Assembly: GCA_003491925.1 (NCBI GenBank)
Contig: DNAU01000050.1
Coordinates: forward strand, 1 to 11,798
Direction: 5' to 3'
Length of the DNA: 11,798 bases
Source of the DNA: Chloroflexota bacterium
GTDB taxonomy: Bacteria; Chloroflexota; Dormibacteria; Aeolococcales; Aeolococcaceae
Of the stretch, positions 5,766-11,798 are shown piece by piece; the first letter of the stretch is position 1, and each line of letters opens with the position of its first letter. The notes below the pieces were generated by a model. It had not been told where the DNA came from and did not search any database. It worked only from the letters and a program-made list of their open reading frames with translations. Both the position numbers and the translations under genes were made by a program.

Positions 5766-7262
5766 GTGCTCTTTCGGGGCGGCAGATCATCGGGTTCGCG
5801 TCCCACCGGACCGGGACTGCGAGGCCCCGTGTCGTCGGTGGGCTCCGACGCGGGCGACGACCAGGCTGAGGGGAAGCTGGTGCGCGTGCTGCCCCGCACC
5901 CGGATCTACGAGGCTCGCGCGACGGTCGACGTCCTGGAGACGAGCTCTCCGCCCTCCCTCACCACCAAGATGCGGGCTGCCTTCGGGGACGGCAAGTTCC
6001 ACACGCCCCGCGAGGCAGCCTCGCAGCTCGGCGACGAGATCGACGACTGCGAGCTGGTCGCCGCGATCGGGGAGATCCTGCTCGGCGGCCGCGTGTTCGA
6101 CCGGGCGGGCAACTACCTGCGCATGCGCCCCCGCGGGCCGGGCGAGCCCGTGCAGTCGCTCGCCGACCTGGTAGACGGACTCGACATGTCGGCGGTGCCC
6201 AGGACGGAGCCAGCGGTGTTGGAGTCCGGCGCGGACTTCAACCCGGAGACGGACGCGGCGGGAGCGGGACCTGTGGTGACCACCGGCGCTCCGCCTGCAG
6301 GGCTGGTGCTGTCCGACCCTCCCGACGAGCTCACGCTGCCCACCTCGATGGTGGCCAGCATGATGAGCGCGATCCTGGCCAAGCGGGGCTCTGGTAAGAC
6401 GTACCTCGGGATGGTGCTGTGCGAGGAGCTCATGGCGACCCCCGACCCTCCCGTGCCCGTGGTGTTCGACCCGACCGGGGCCTGGTGGGGGCTCTGCGCC
6501 AGGTCCGACGGCTCGCCTTCGGAGGGTCTGCGACCCGAACGCGAGATCCTGCTCCTGGGGGGACCGAAGGGCCACCTGCCCCTCTCGGCCAGGCACGGGG
6601 CCAAGCTCGCCGAGCTCGCGATGCAGCTCGCGGTCGTCCCGGTGGTCGTGGACCTGTCCGAGATGGCGCCCGCCGAGCAGCACCGGGTGTGCGCCGACTT
6701 CTGCGAGCGCCTGCTCGCGATGCCCAAGGCCGAGCGCCGGGCCGCACACGTGGTGTTCGACGAGGCGGACGAGTTCGCGCCGCAGCGGTTCGGCGGGGTG
6801 GGAGGCGAGCAGCGCCGGTCGCTCGGGCTCGTGGAGCGCCTCGTGATGCGCGGCCGCTCGCGCGGAATCGGGGCGACCCTGATCACGTTGCGCCCCGCGG
6901 TGCTCTCCAAGAACGTCCTCTCCCAGGTGGACGCGCTCTACCTCTTGCGCATGGTCGAGCCGAACGACCTGCACGCGGTCAAGGAGTGGCTCGCGGGGTT
7001 CGAGCGGAACATCAGCGCCGACCAGCGGTCGCGCTGCCTGGGGTACCTACCCGTGCTCCCGGTCGGCACGGGCTACTTCCTGCGCGGGGGAGAGCAGGTG
7101 ATGTTCAGGCGGTTCCACGTGCGGCGCAAGCGCTCGTACGACTCGTCACGCACTCCGGACGGCCTCACGCGTGATGCTCCGGTCTTGCGCGCACCGTCGG
7201 CCGCCGTCCTCGCCCGGGCGACCAGGATCCTGTCAGACGGGCCCGCCCAGGAGGGAGGCTGA
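5766..7262 (+). CDS. HerA/FtsK-like DNA-translocating ATPase with N-terminal winged helix
   Basis: A hexameric P-loop motor of the HerA/FtsK type that pumps double-stranded DNA. Visible: Walker A AKRGSGKT (205-212), VVFDPTG (232-238), Walker B VVFDEADEFAP (329-339) and an arginine-finger-like stretch MRGRSRGIGA (361-370) followed by TLITLRPAVLSKNVLSQVDA, the usual HerA sensor region. Residues 66-118 look like a winged helix-turn-helix, perhaps for DNA or partner recognition; 120-185 are a Pro/Ala-rich linker. The GTG at 5766 is chosen because GGAGAG lies 7 nt upstream; an in-frame TTG at 5751 would overlap that ribosome site. In viruses such ATPases can package genomes; in cells they serve end resection with NurA. 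No NurA nuclease or terminase is visible. The stop overlaps the next ATG by 1 nt. Confidence 0.88.
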   Translation: MLFRGGRSSGSRPTGPGLRGPVSSVGSDAGDDQAEGKLVRVLPRTRIYEARATVDVLETSSPPSLTTKMRAAFGDGKFHTPREAASQLGDEIDDCELVAAIGEILLGGRVFDRAGNYLRMRPRGPGEPVQSLADLVDGLDMSAVPRTEPAVLESGADFNPETDAAGAGPVVTTGAPPAGLVLSDPPDELTLPTSMVASMMSAILAKRGSGKTYLGMVLCEELMATPDPPVPVVFDPTGAWWGLCARSDGSPSEGLRPEREILLLGGPKGHLPLSARHGAKLAELAMQLAVVPVVVDLSEMAPAEQHRVCADFCERLLAMPKAERRAAHVVFDEADEFAPQRFGGVGGEQRRSLGLVERLVMRGRSRGIGATLITLRPAVLSKNVLSQVDALYLLRMVEPNDLHAVKEWLAGFERNISADQRSRCLGYLPVLPVGTGYFLRGGEQVMFRRFHVRRKRSYDSSRTPDGLTRDAPVLRAPSAAVLARATRILSDGPAQEGG

Positions 7263-8404
7263 TGGCTCGCAGCGATAAAGAGGTGAGGCGGCGCCTGCCC
7301 CCGCGCGACGAGCAAGGGAGGTTCCGCAAGCGCCGGACGCTCCCGCGGGACGAGCAGGGGAGGTTCCGCGCGCGCAAGACGCGCAGGAGGCCCGAGGAGC
7401 CCTCCAGGAAGCCGGTCAGGAAGCCCGCCCGGCCTCCCGCCAAGCCCGCGCGCAGGCTCCCGGCCGAGCCTGCCAAGAAGCCGGCCCGCAGGCCCCCGGT
7501 CAAGCCCGCCAAGCCCGCCAAGCCTGCCAAACCTGCCAAGAAGCCCGTCCGCAGGCCCCCGGCGAAGCCTCCCAAGAAGCCGGTCCGCAGGCCACCTGCC
7601 AAGCCTCCTGAGAAGCCCGTCCGAAGGCGTCCGGCTAGACCTCCAGTCAAGCCTGTTCGCAAGCCCCCGGCCAAGCCTCCGAAGAAGCCGGTCCGCAGAC
7701 CTCCGGTCAAGCCTCCCGTCAAGCCTCCCGTCAAGCCTCCGGTCAAGCCACCGAAGAAGCTGCCGAAGAAGCCCCCCAAGCGGCGCAAGAAGCCGGCGGC
7801 TCCCCCGGAGGCGGCGCCTCCGGTCGCTCCCGTCCTGCCCCCCGTCGGCGAGCGGGCGCGGGACGCGGAGGCGGCGATGCAGGAGCGCCTCCTCGCGCTG
7901 ATGCAGGACATAGCTCGCCTGCAGTCCGGGCTCGACATGGCGATCAACACCTGCATCAACCTCGACGGCACCGTCGACGGTGAGCTGACCATACGCAACC
8001 TGCCGGAGGAGTGGCGCTCGCTCGAGGGGGTGCGGTGGCTCGTGGCGACCTTGTCGTCCGCGCTGCGGGCCTTCGACCCGTTCCCGATCCCCTCGCGGTG
8101 CCCCATGGGCGGCAGCTTCTGGTGCTCGTTCGGTATCCGCTTCGGGCCGCAGAACGAGGCCGAGATCGGCGAGCTGGCCGATCTCTACAAGAGGCACAGA
8201 GGACTATTCCAAATTGGAACATATCCGACGCAGGCGTGGGGCACCGGGGCGATGCAGATCGCGCTGACGGGAGACAGGGTCGGCATGCTGGCCATGCTGA
8301 CCTCGCTGCTCGAGAAGCGGGGGCTGCCACCGTCGGTCGTCATGATCCGCTTCATCTGGACCCCGGACGGGTCGCGGCCCGGTCACTACAAGGGGGAGAA
8401 GTGA
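7262..8404 (+). CDS. Histone-H1-like Lys/Pro/Arg-rich protein with C-terminal globular domain
   Basis: 380 aa in three parts. Residues 14-36 contain PRDEQGRFR twice at a 14-residue spacing. Residues 45-178 are an almost pure Lys/Pro/Arg/Ala/Val tract built on a 12-residue unit KKPVRRPPAKPP plus four VKPP units, similar in make-up to the C-terminal tail of histone H1 and bacterial H1-like proteins that condense DNA. Residues 196-380 are an ordinary folded domain (helix AEAAMQERLLALMQDIARLQ, then EEWRSLEGVRWL, beta-rich SFWCSFGIRFGP and a C-terminal VVMIRFIWTPDG) that I do not recognise. DNA compaction inside the virion or during replication is inferred from composition. GAGGGAGG at 7251-7258 supports the ATG, which overlaps the ATPase stop (TGATG), so the two are translationally coupled. 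Confidence 0.85.
   Translation: MARSDKEVRRRLPPRDEQGRFRKRRTLPRDEQGRFRARKTRRRPEEPSRKPVRKPARPPAKPARRLPAEPAKKPARRPPVKPAKPAKPAKPAKKPVRRPPAKPPKKPVRRPPAKPPEKPVRRRPARPPVKPVRKPPAKPPKKPVRRPPVKPPVKPPVKPPVKPPKKLPKKPPKRRKKPAAPPEAAPPVAPVLPPVGERARDAEAAMQERLLALMQDIARLQSGLDMAINTCINLDGTVDGELTIRNLPEEWRSLEGVRWLVATLSSALRAFDPFPIPSRCPMGGSFWCSFGIRFGPQNEAEIGELADLYKRHRGLFQIGTYPTQAWGTGAMQIALTGDRVGMLAMLTSLLEKRGLPPSVVMIRFIWTPDGSRPGHYKGEK
7385..7795 (+). repeat. Coding tandem repeats (36-bp and 12-bp periods)
   Basis: DNA behind the Lys/Pro-rich tract. A 36-bp unit (KKPVRRPPAKPP) recurs from 7538, and a 12-bp unit GTCAAGCCTCCC is repeated four times at 7706-7753 with few changes, the last in CCACCG form. The near identity of the short units points to recent expansion by slippage, so tract length probably varies between relatives. 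Confidence 0.85.
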
Positions 8405-8850
8405 TGCACTGGCCTCAGATCGTCGTGTTGGTGTTTTGTTTTGGGTACGGGCTCTTGGTCGCCCGCCAGGCGGTGCGAGGCGCCGTCAGGCGGGAGCGAG
8501 GCCGCATCGCCAGCGAGCTCCACAGGCGAGCGGACAAGCCGACCAACCGCGAGCTGCTCAGTGTCGTGTACAACAGCGTGGCCACCAGCATCTACGCCGA
8601 CCGCGTCGGGGACGACGACCGGGGAGACGACGAGAACCGGAAGTTCGTCGATCTCGTGATCCGTAACCAGATCTCCAAGAACCTGCTCGACCAGTGCCAC
8701 AAGACCGACTCCATCTGCCTGCACAACATATACGCGCTCTTCGCCAACGCTGTTTCTTCCGGCGCCGAGGCGGGCGACTACCTGCCCAGGCGGCTCGGCT
8801 CGTGTGGCGAGGGCATCGCGGGCGAGAAGGTCCCCGAGGCCAAGAACTGA
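8404..8850 (+). CDS. Membrane-anchored hypothetical protein (148 aa)
   Basis: Not recognised. 148 aa. Residues 5-20 (QIVVLVFCFGYGLLVA) are a hydrophobic segment followed by positive residues (RQAVRGAVRRERGR), which suggests an N-terminal anchor with the rest in the cytoplasm. The soluble part holds a helical region (NRELLSVVYNSVATSIYADR), an acidic patch (GDDDRGDDE) and Cys99/Cys106. The ATG at 8404 overlaps the H1-like gene stop by 1 nt (TGATG), so expression is coupled; a GGGGGAG stretch lies just upstream. Confidence 0.72.
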   Translation: MHWPQIVVLVFCFGYGLLVARQAVRGAVRRERGRIASELHRRADKPTNRELLSVVYNSVATSIYADRVGDDDRGDDENRKFVDLVIRNQISKNLLDQCHKTDSICLHNIYALFANAVSSGAEAGDYLPRRLGSCGEGIAGEKVPEAKN

Positions 8851-8861
8851 AGGAGGAGACG

Positions 8862-9608
8862 ATGAGCTGCCGCTGGGACATCTACTGCAAGACCTGTGAC
8901 GCGTGCATAGTAAACTGCGGCGTGAATCACGGCGAGGAGCACCTGCACCGGGTCTGCCTGGACGCGATCCCCCTCCTGATGAGGTTAGCCAGGTCGATGC
9001 CCGACGCGAGGATCGACCTGGAGTCGCTGGGCGTGCTCGGGCGGACTGAGTACGAGAGTAGTCTCCTCCTGGGCAACCTCGACGGCCACGAGGGCCACGT
9101 CATCCTGCCCAAGAACGAGTACGGCGAGTACTTCGGTGAGTGTGGGGAAGGGGGGAAGTGTCCCACCTGCGGCGGTGAGGTCCTCTGTCGGCTGGACCGC
9201 GGTCACTCGGGCGAGCACGAGTCTTATGACCGGATGGTGGGATCCAAGGAGAGGGAGGCGATGCGGCTCGTCGGGGGGCGCGACGTCCGTCATGACGCTC
9301 CCCAGTCGGTCCGCGTGACCGACGCTGAGCTGCTGCGCGAGGTGGTGGAGCAGGCCAGGAAGCTGCTGGACGAGGAGCGCGGGGTATCTATCGCTCTCAC
9401 GAATGAGGTCGCCCGTCAGCGAACGAGTCTCGCGCGGGAGCTGGTAGTTATGGAGAAGGGAGCGGTGTCCTCTATGCTCGGGGGACACGACCGGAACTGC
9501 GACGTGTTACAGCCCGCGCCCGACGGCGGCCCATCGCAGAAGCCGTGCAACTGCAGGGGCCGCGACCTGGGCGAGCTGTGGGTGCACGAGGACGAGGTCG
9601 AGACGTGA
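8862..9608 (+). CDS. Cys/His-rich hypothetical protein, probable zinc binding
   Basis: Not recognised. 248 aa with three Cys/His clusters. Residues 3-19 hold C3, C9, C12, C15 and C19 (CKTCDAC); residues 100-119 hold CPTCGG, C109, H115 and H119, a likely zinc ribbon or finger; and residues 217-240 hold H217, C221, C236 and C238. Between them are a helical region (DAELLREVVEQARKLLDEERG, about 155-175) and an early helix (LDAIPLLMRLARSM). AGGAGG sits 5 nt before the ATG. Zinc binding is likely from spacing; a role in DNA or RNA binding is only possible. Its stop overlaps the next ATG by 1 nt. Confidence 0.76.
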   Translation: MSCRWDIYCKTCDACIVNCGVNHGEEHLHRVCLDAIPLLMRLARSMPDARIDLESLGVLGRTEYESSLLLGNLDGHEGHVILPKNEYGEYFGECGEGGKCPTCGGEVLCRLDRGHSGEHESYDRMVGSKEREAMRLVGGRDVRHDAPQSVRVTDAELLREVVEQARKLLDEERGVSIALTNEVARQRTSLARELVVMEKGAVSSMLGGHDRNCDVLQPAPDGGPSQKPCNCRGRDLGELWVHEDEVET

Positions 9609-9751
9609 TGTCTCCTTGGCAGAGGCTCGAGTGCCTGGTCGCGGGGGTGGGAGGGATAGTGCTGGTGGTCTGCGGCATCATCAGCCTCGTTCGTCGTGAG
9701 TATCAGCGTCCGAGAGGAAAGAACCGGCGGTGGCCGTCTTCAACCCCATAA
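9608..9751 (+). CDS. Small single-span membrane protein (47 aa)
   Basis: 47 aa, too short to be obvious. One hydrophobic span, CLVAGVGGIVLVVCGIISLV (about 9-28), is followed by a very basic tail (RREYQRPRGKNRRW). This arrangement puts the tail in the cytoplasm. The ATG at 9608 overlaps the preceding TGA (TGATG), and its end overlaps the polymerase start by 22 nt, which argues for a real coupled gene. Holin-like, anchor or replication-membrane roles are all possible. Confidence 0.6.
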   Translation: MSPWQRLECLVAGVGGIVLVVCGIISLVRREYQRPRGKNRRWPSSTP

Positions 9752-11798
9752 AGTCGACCCGCAAGCTGCGGCGGTTCGGCGTGCTCGACCTCGAGTGGGT
9801 CCCGGGCGAGACCCTGCCCACGCTCGTCAACACCCTGGTCAAGGTCGAGGGGATAAGGACCCCCGTCAAGATCCCCCTGCCGGTCTCGAAGCGCATGACG
9901 AGCGCGCTGAAATTGCGCTTGGCCGGGTACTACGACCAGCAGGCGAGGGGCAGCGACGACGAGGACGAGGTAGTGATGGAGGAGTGCTACCGGAGGTTCA
10001 ACTCGATACGCGAGCAGGTCGACTTCCTGCTCACGCGCGAGCGGCGAGGCGACTGGTTTTTCGCCCACGCCGGGGGACTGGCCGACATGCAGTTCGTCCT
10101 CGACGAGCTCCTGAGCGAGATCAAGGAGCAGCTGCGCTCGGGAGGCACCCGCTCTAGCACGTCTTACGCACCGGACGGCTCGAAGACGAGCGAGGAGGAG
10201 AGCGGGGTGACTGCCGGAGGCAGGTGCTGGAAGATCAAGGCCTCCTTCAGCGGCAGCTCGGCCATCATCGTCCACGTGATCAACGGCAAGAACGCCTGGC
10301 ACTTCGTCGACTCCTACTGGCTCCTGCGCGACTCCCTGGCCAACATCGGCAAGGCGATCGGTTTGAAAAAGGGCGACGACCCGCGCGCCCTCGCCTGGAT
10401 GACCGAGAGGTTCGGCAGGCCCATCAAGGACTTCGAGGAGCTCTCGCCGGACGAGAGGAAGGTTTTTTATCGCGACGTCCCCATCGAGATCCTGGAGCTG
10501 TACAACAAGCTCGACTGCGAGATCCTGTGGAAGGCGATATCCCAGTTCGAGACGGAGATCGTGAGCCTCGGGGGCCAGCTCCAGCAGACGATAGCCTCGA
10601 CCGCCATGACCCTCTTCCGCCGGACTTTCCTCCAGCGCGACATCTTCACCTCCGAGTCGCTCAACCAGATCAGCCAGGAGGCCTACTTCGCGAGCCGGGT
10701 CGAGGTGTTCAACCGCAACCCTCCCGACGACTTCCTGATCTACGACATCAACTCGAGCTTCCCCTACGCGATGACCTTCCCCCTGCCGGGCAACCTCGTC
10801 GAGTACCGCCTCACCCTGCCGTCCGACGAGTCCGACGACTGCATCTACCTGGCAGACGCGACGGTCGAGGTCCCCGACATGTACCTGCCTCCCCTCCCCT
10901 ACCGCAAGGACAACCGGGTGTTCTTCCCCGTGGGCAAGTGGCGCAGCTGGTTCACGTCGACCGACATCCGCCTCGCCCTGCGCGAGGGTGCCGTGCTCCA
11001 CAAGGTCCACCAGGTCTACGTCTTCGAGTCGTTCCGCGACTTCAAGAGCTACGCCGACAAGATCTACGAGCTGAGGCGGGTAGCTACCACCGACTTCCGC
11101 AAGCTCGTGCTCAAGTACCTGCTCAACAGCCTCTACGGGAAGTGCTCGGAGTCGACGCACAAGCAGGAGATGCTCATCAACCCCGACAAGATCGACCGGG
11201 AGACGATGCAGATGCTCCAGCCCGGCGTGTGGCTGGCGGAGAAGGAAGCAAAAATTTCACATCGACATGTGATCATAGCCGCCGTGATCACCGCCATCGC
11301 GCGCCGGACGCTCTACGACCTGGCCAAGGAGTGCATGCGCCAGGAGAAGCCCCCCTTCTACAGCGACAGCGTCACGGGCGACCGGACGGTGGTACTGCGC
11401 TCTCCCGAGGGGAGGATAGTCGTCGACCCGATCGAGATGGTGTGGGCCAAGCGGGGCAGGGACGTCAGCTCGTACCGCGGAGAGAAGGAGACCTGCGTAC
11501 TGGGGGAGGGGTGGACGGCGCTGGCGAAGGACGGCGGTGGGAGGGAGGGGTGGTTCCCCCTGAAGAGGATCATCCGGCACAAGACTCGTAAGACGGCTTA
11601 CCTGATAAGCTCCAAGAAGGGGCAGGTACATGTGACGGCGGACCACTCGCTGGTGGTAGGCGGCAGGGAGGTCAAGCCGGTTGACTTCATCGAGCGAGAG
11701 ATGGAGTTCGAGACGGTGGCTGCACCTCCGCCGGTACCGGCCGAGGAGATCGACGTCCTGGAGCACGTGAAGGGTTTCGAGAGGACGATACACACCAC
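9730..11798 (+). CDS. Family B DNA polymerase with intein in motif C (3' end beyond window)
   Basis: Replicative DNA polymerase of the viral/organellar B type (DNA_pol_B_2-like). The exonuclease part has Exo I DLE (20-22), Exo II AHAGGLADMQF (112-122, Asp119; the usual Asn is Ala114) and Exo III YNKLD (258-262). The polymerase part has motif A DINSSFPYAM (339-348, Asp339) and motif B KLVLKYLLNSLYGK (458-471). Motif C begins with FYSD (543-546) and is then broken by an intein (Ser547 on), so the second catalytic Asp must lie in the C-extein beyond the window. GTG at 9730 is the only sensible start after an in-frame stop at 9697-9699; AGAGG lies 12 nt upstream. Whether it is protein-primed cannot be told without the C-terminal half and a terminal protein gene. 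It overlaps the membrane protein gene by 22 nt. Confidence 0.93.
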   Translation, partial: MAVFNPIKSTRKLRRFGVLDLEWVPGETLPTLVNTLVKVEGIRTPVKIPLPVSKRMTSALKLRLAGYYDQQARGSDDEDEVVMEECYRRFNSIREQVDFLLTRERRGDWFFAHAGGLADMQFVLDELLSEIKEQLRSGGTRSSTSYAPDGSKTSEEESGVTAGGRCWKIKASFSGSSAIIVHVINGKNAWHFVDSYWLLRDSLANIGKAIGLKKGDDPRALAWMTERFGRPIKDFEELSPDERKVFYRDVPIEILELYNKLDCEILWKAISQFETEIVSLGGQLQQTIASTAMTLFRRTFLQRDIFTSESLNQISQEAYFASRVEVFNRNPPDDFLIYDINSSFPYAMTFPLPGNLVEYRLTLPSDESDDCIYLADATVEVPDMYLPPLPYRKDNRVFFPVGKWRSWFTSTDIRLALREGAVLHKVHQVYVFESFRDFKSYADKIYELRRVATTDFRKLVLKYLLNSLYGKCSESTHKQEMLINPDKIDRETMQMLQPGVWLAEKEAKISHRHVIIAAVITAIARRTLYDLAKECMRQEKPPFYSDSVTGDRTVVLRSPEGRIVVDPIEMVWAKRGRDVSSYRGEKETCVLGEGWTALAKDGGGREGWFPLKRIIRHKTRKTAYLISSKKGQVHVTADHSLVVGGREVKPVDFIEREMEFETVAAPPPVPAEEIDVLEHVKGFERTIHT
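11368..11798 (+). other. Intein N-terminal splicing domain (pol-c site, Ser1), runs off window
   Basis: After Y-S-D of polymerase motif C the sequence switches to SVTGDRTVVLR (Ser547 = intein residue 1, block A), followed by EGRIVVDPIEMVW and, 90 residues in, QVHVTADHSLVV with the TxxH motif (Thr636, His639, block B). These are the hallmarks of the Hint/intein fold. The site Y-x-D / T-D-S equals the pol-c insertion of archaeal B polymerases, so the C-extein should begin T-D-S. The endonuclease region, if any, and the C-terminal His-Asn lie outside. Without splicing the polymerase would lack its catalytic metal site. Confidence 0.9.

Noticed and set aside
5787..6974. 395-codon minus-strand frame
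   Set aside because: Antisense to the HerA-like ATPase with Walker A and B on the plus strand; His/Arg-rich translation typical of a shadow.
7385..7795. CRISPR-like or non-coding tandem array
   Set aside because: The period is codon-aligned (12 and 36 bp) with synonymous changes and no unique spacers, so it is a coding repeat.
7073..8197. Long minus-strand frames with Gly/Leu-rich repeats (also 7165-8106)
   Set aside because: These are the reverse complement of the Lys/Pro-rich tract. The plus frame has a strong ribosome site and coupling to the ATPase gene; the minus frames have neither.
9703..11160. 485-codon minus-strand frame
   Set aside because: It is antisense to the family B polymerase, whose exonuclease and polymerase motifs are clear on the plus strand.
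10224..11591. 455-codon plus-strand frame
   Set aside because: Frame-shifted shadow of the polymerase; Pro/Arg/Gln-rich low-complexity translation without motifs.
1..11798. tRNA or rRNA genes
   Set aside because: No cloverleaf with a CCA-type end or recognisable rRNA block was seen on reading both strands; a covariance-model search would be needed to exclude small RNAs.

Overview
This is an 11.8 kb, GC-rich piece of a viral or phage-like genome (possibly a large plasmid-like element). Genes are tightly packed with 1-4 nt start/stop overlaps, strong Shine-Dalgarno sites and very short intergenic gaps. The gene content is DNA replication, repair, modification and DNA translocation plus many small unrecognised proteins. 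Third codon positions are mostly G or C, but AGG (Arg) is common and ATA (Ile) is not avoided. There is no ribosomal, tRNA or metabolic gene to name a host, and I cannot tell a bacterial from an archaeal host.

Layout: the window is divergent. From an AT-rich regulatory gap at about 4370-4524, five genes run leftward: a 64-aa protein, a 240-aa helix-turn-helix/histidine-motif protein, a 399-aa protein with a duplicated beta-rich domain, a phage-type cytosine-C5 DNA methyltransferase, and a SMARCAL1-like SNF2 helicase cut by the left edge. Methyltransferase and helicase overlap by 4 nt. A ~70 bp sequence is duplicated in the two gaps that precede the 240-aa and 399-aa genes.

Rightward from a promoter candidate (TTGACA, 17 nt, TACTGT) run nine genes. 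They are a 172-aa possible single-strand DNA-binding protein, a 77-aa basic protein followed by an intrinsic terminator, a 115-aa acidic-tailed protein, a HerA/FtsK-like ATPase with an N-terminal winged helix, a histone-H1-like Lys/Pro/Arg-rich protein with a separate C-terminal domain, a 148-aa membrane-anchored protein, a 248-aa Cys/His protein, a 47-aa single-span membrane protein, and a family B DNA polymerase running off the right edge.

The most striking feature is in the polymerase. Its catalytic motif C is interrupted after Y-S-D by the start of a Ser1 intein (11368 onward). It has a typical block A and a T-A-D-H block B, at the same position as the archaeal 'pol-c' inteins. The polymerase can only work after protein splicing. 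The polymerase, SNF2 helicase, putative SSB, HerA-like motor and H1-like protein together suggest a self-replicating virus that handles and compacts its own DNA. The HerA-like ATPase is a candidate packaging motor, but nothing in the window proves it.
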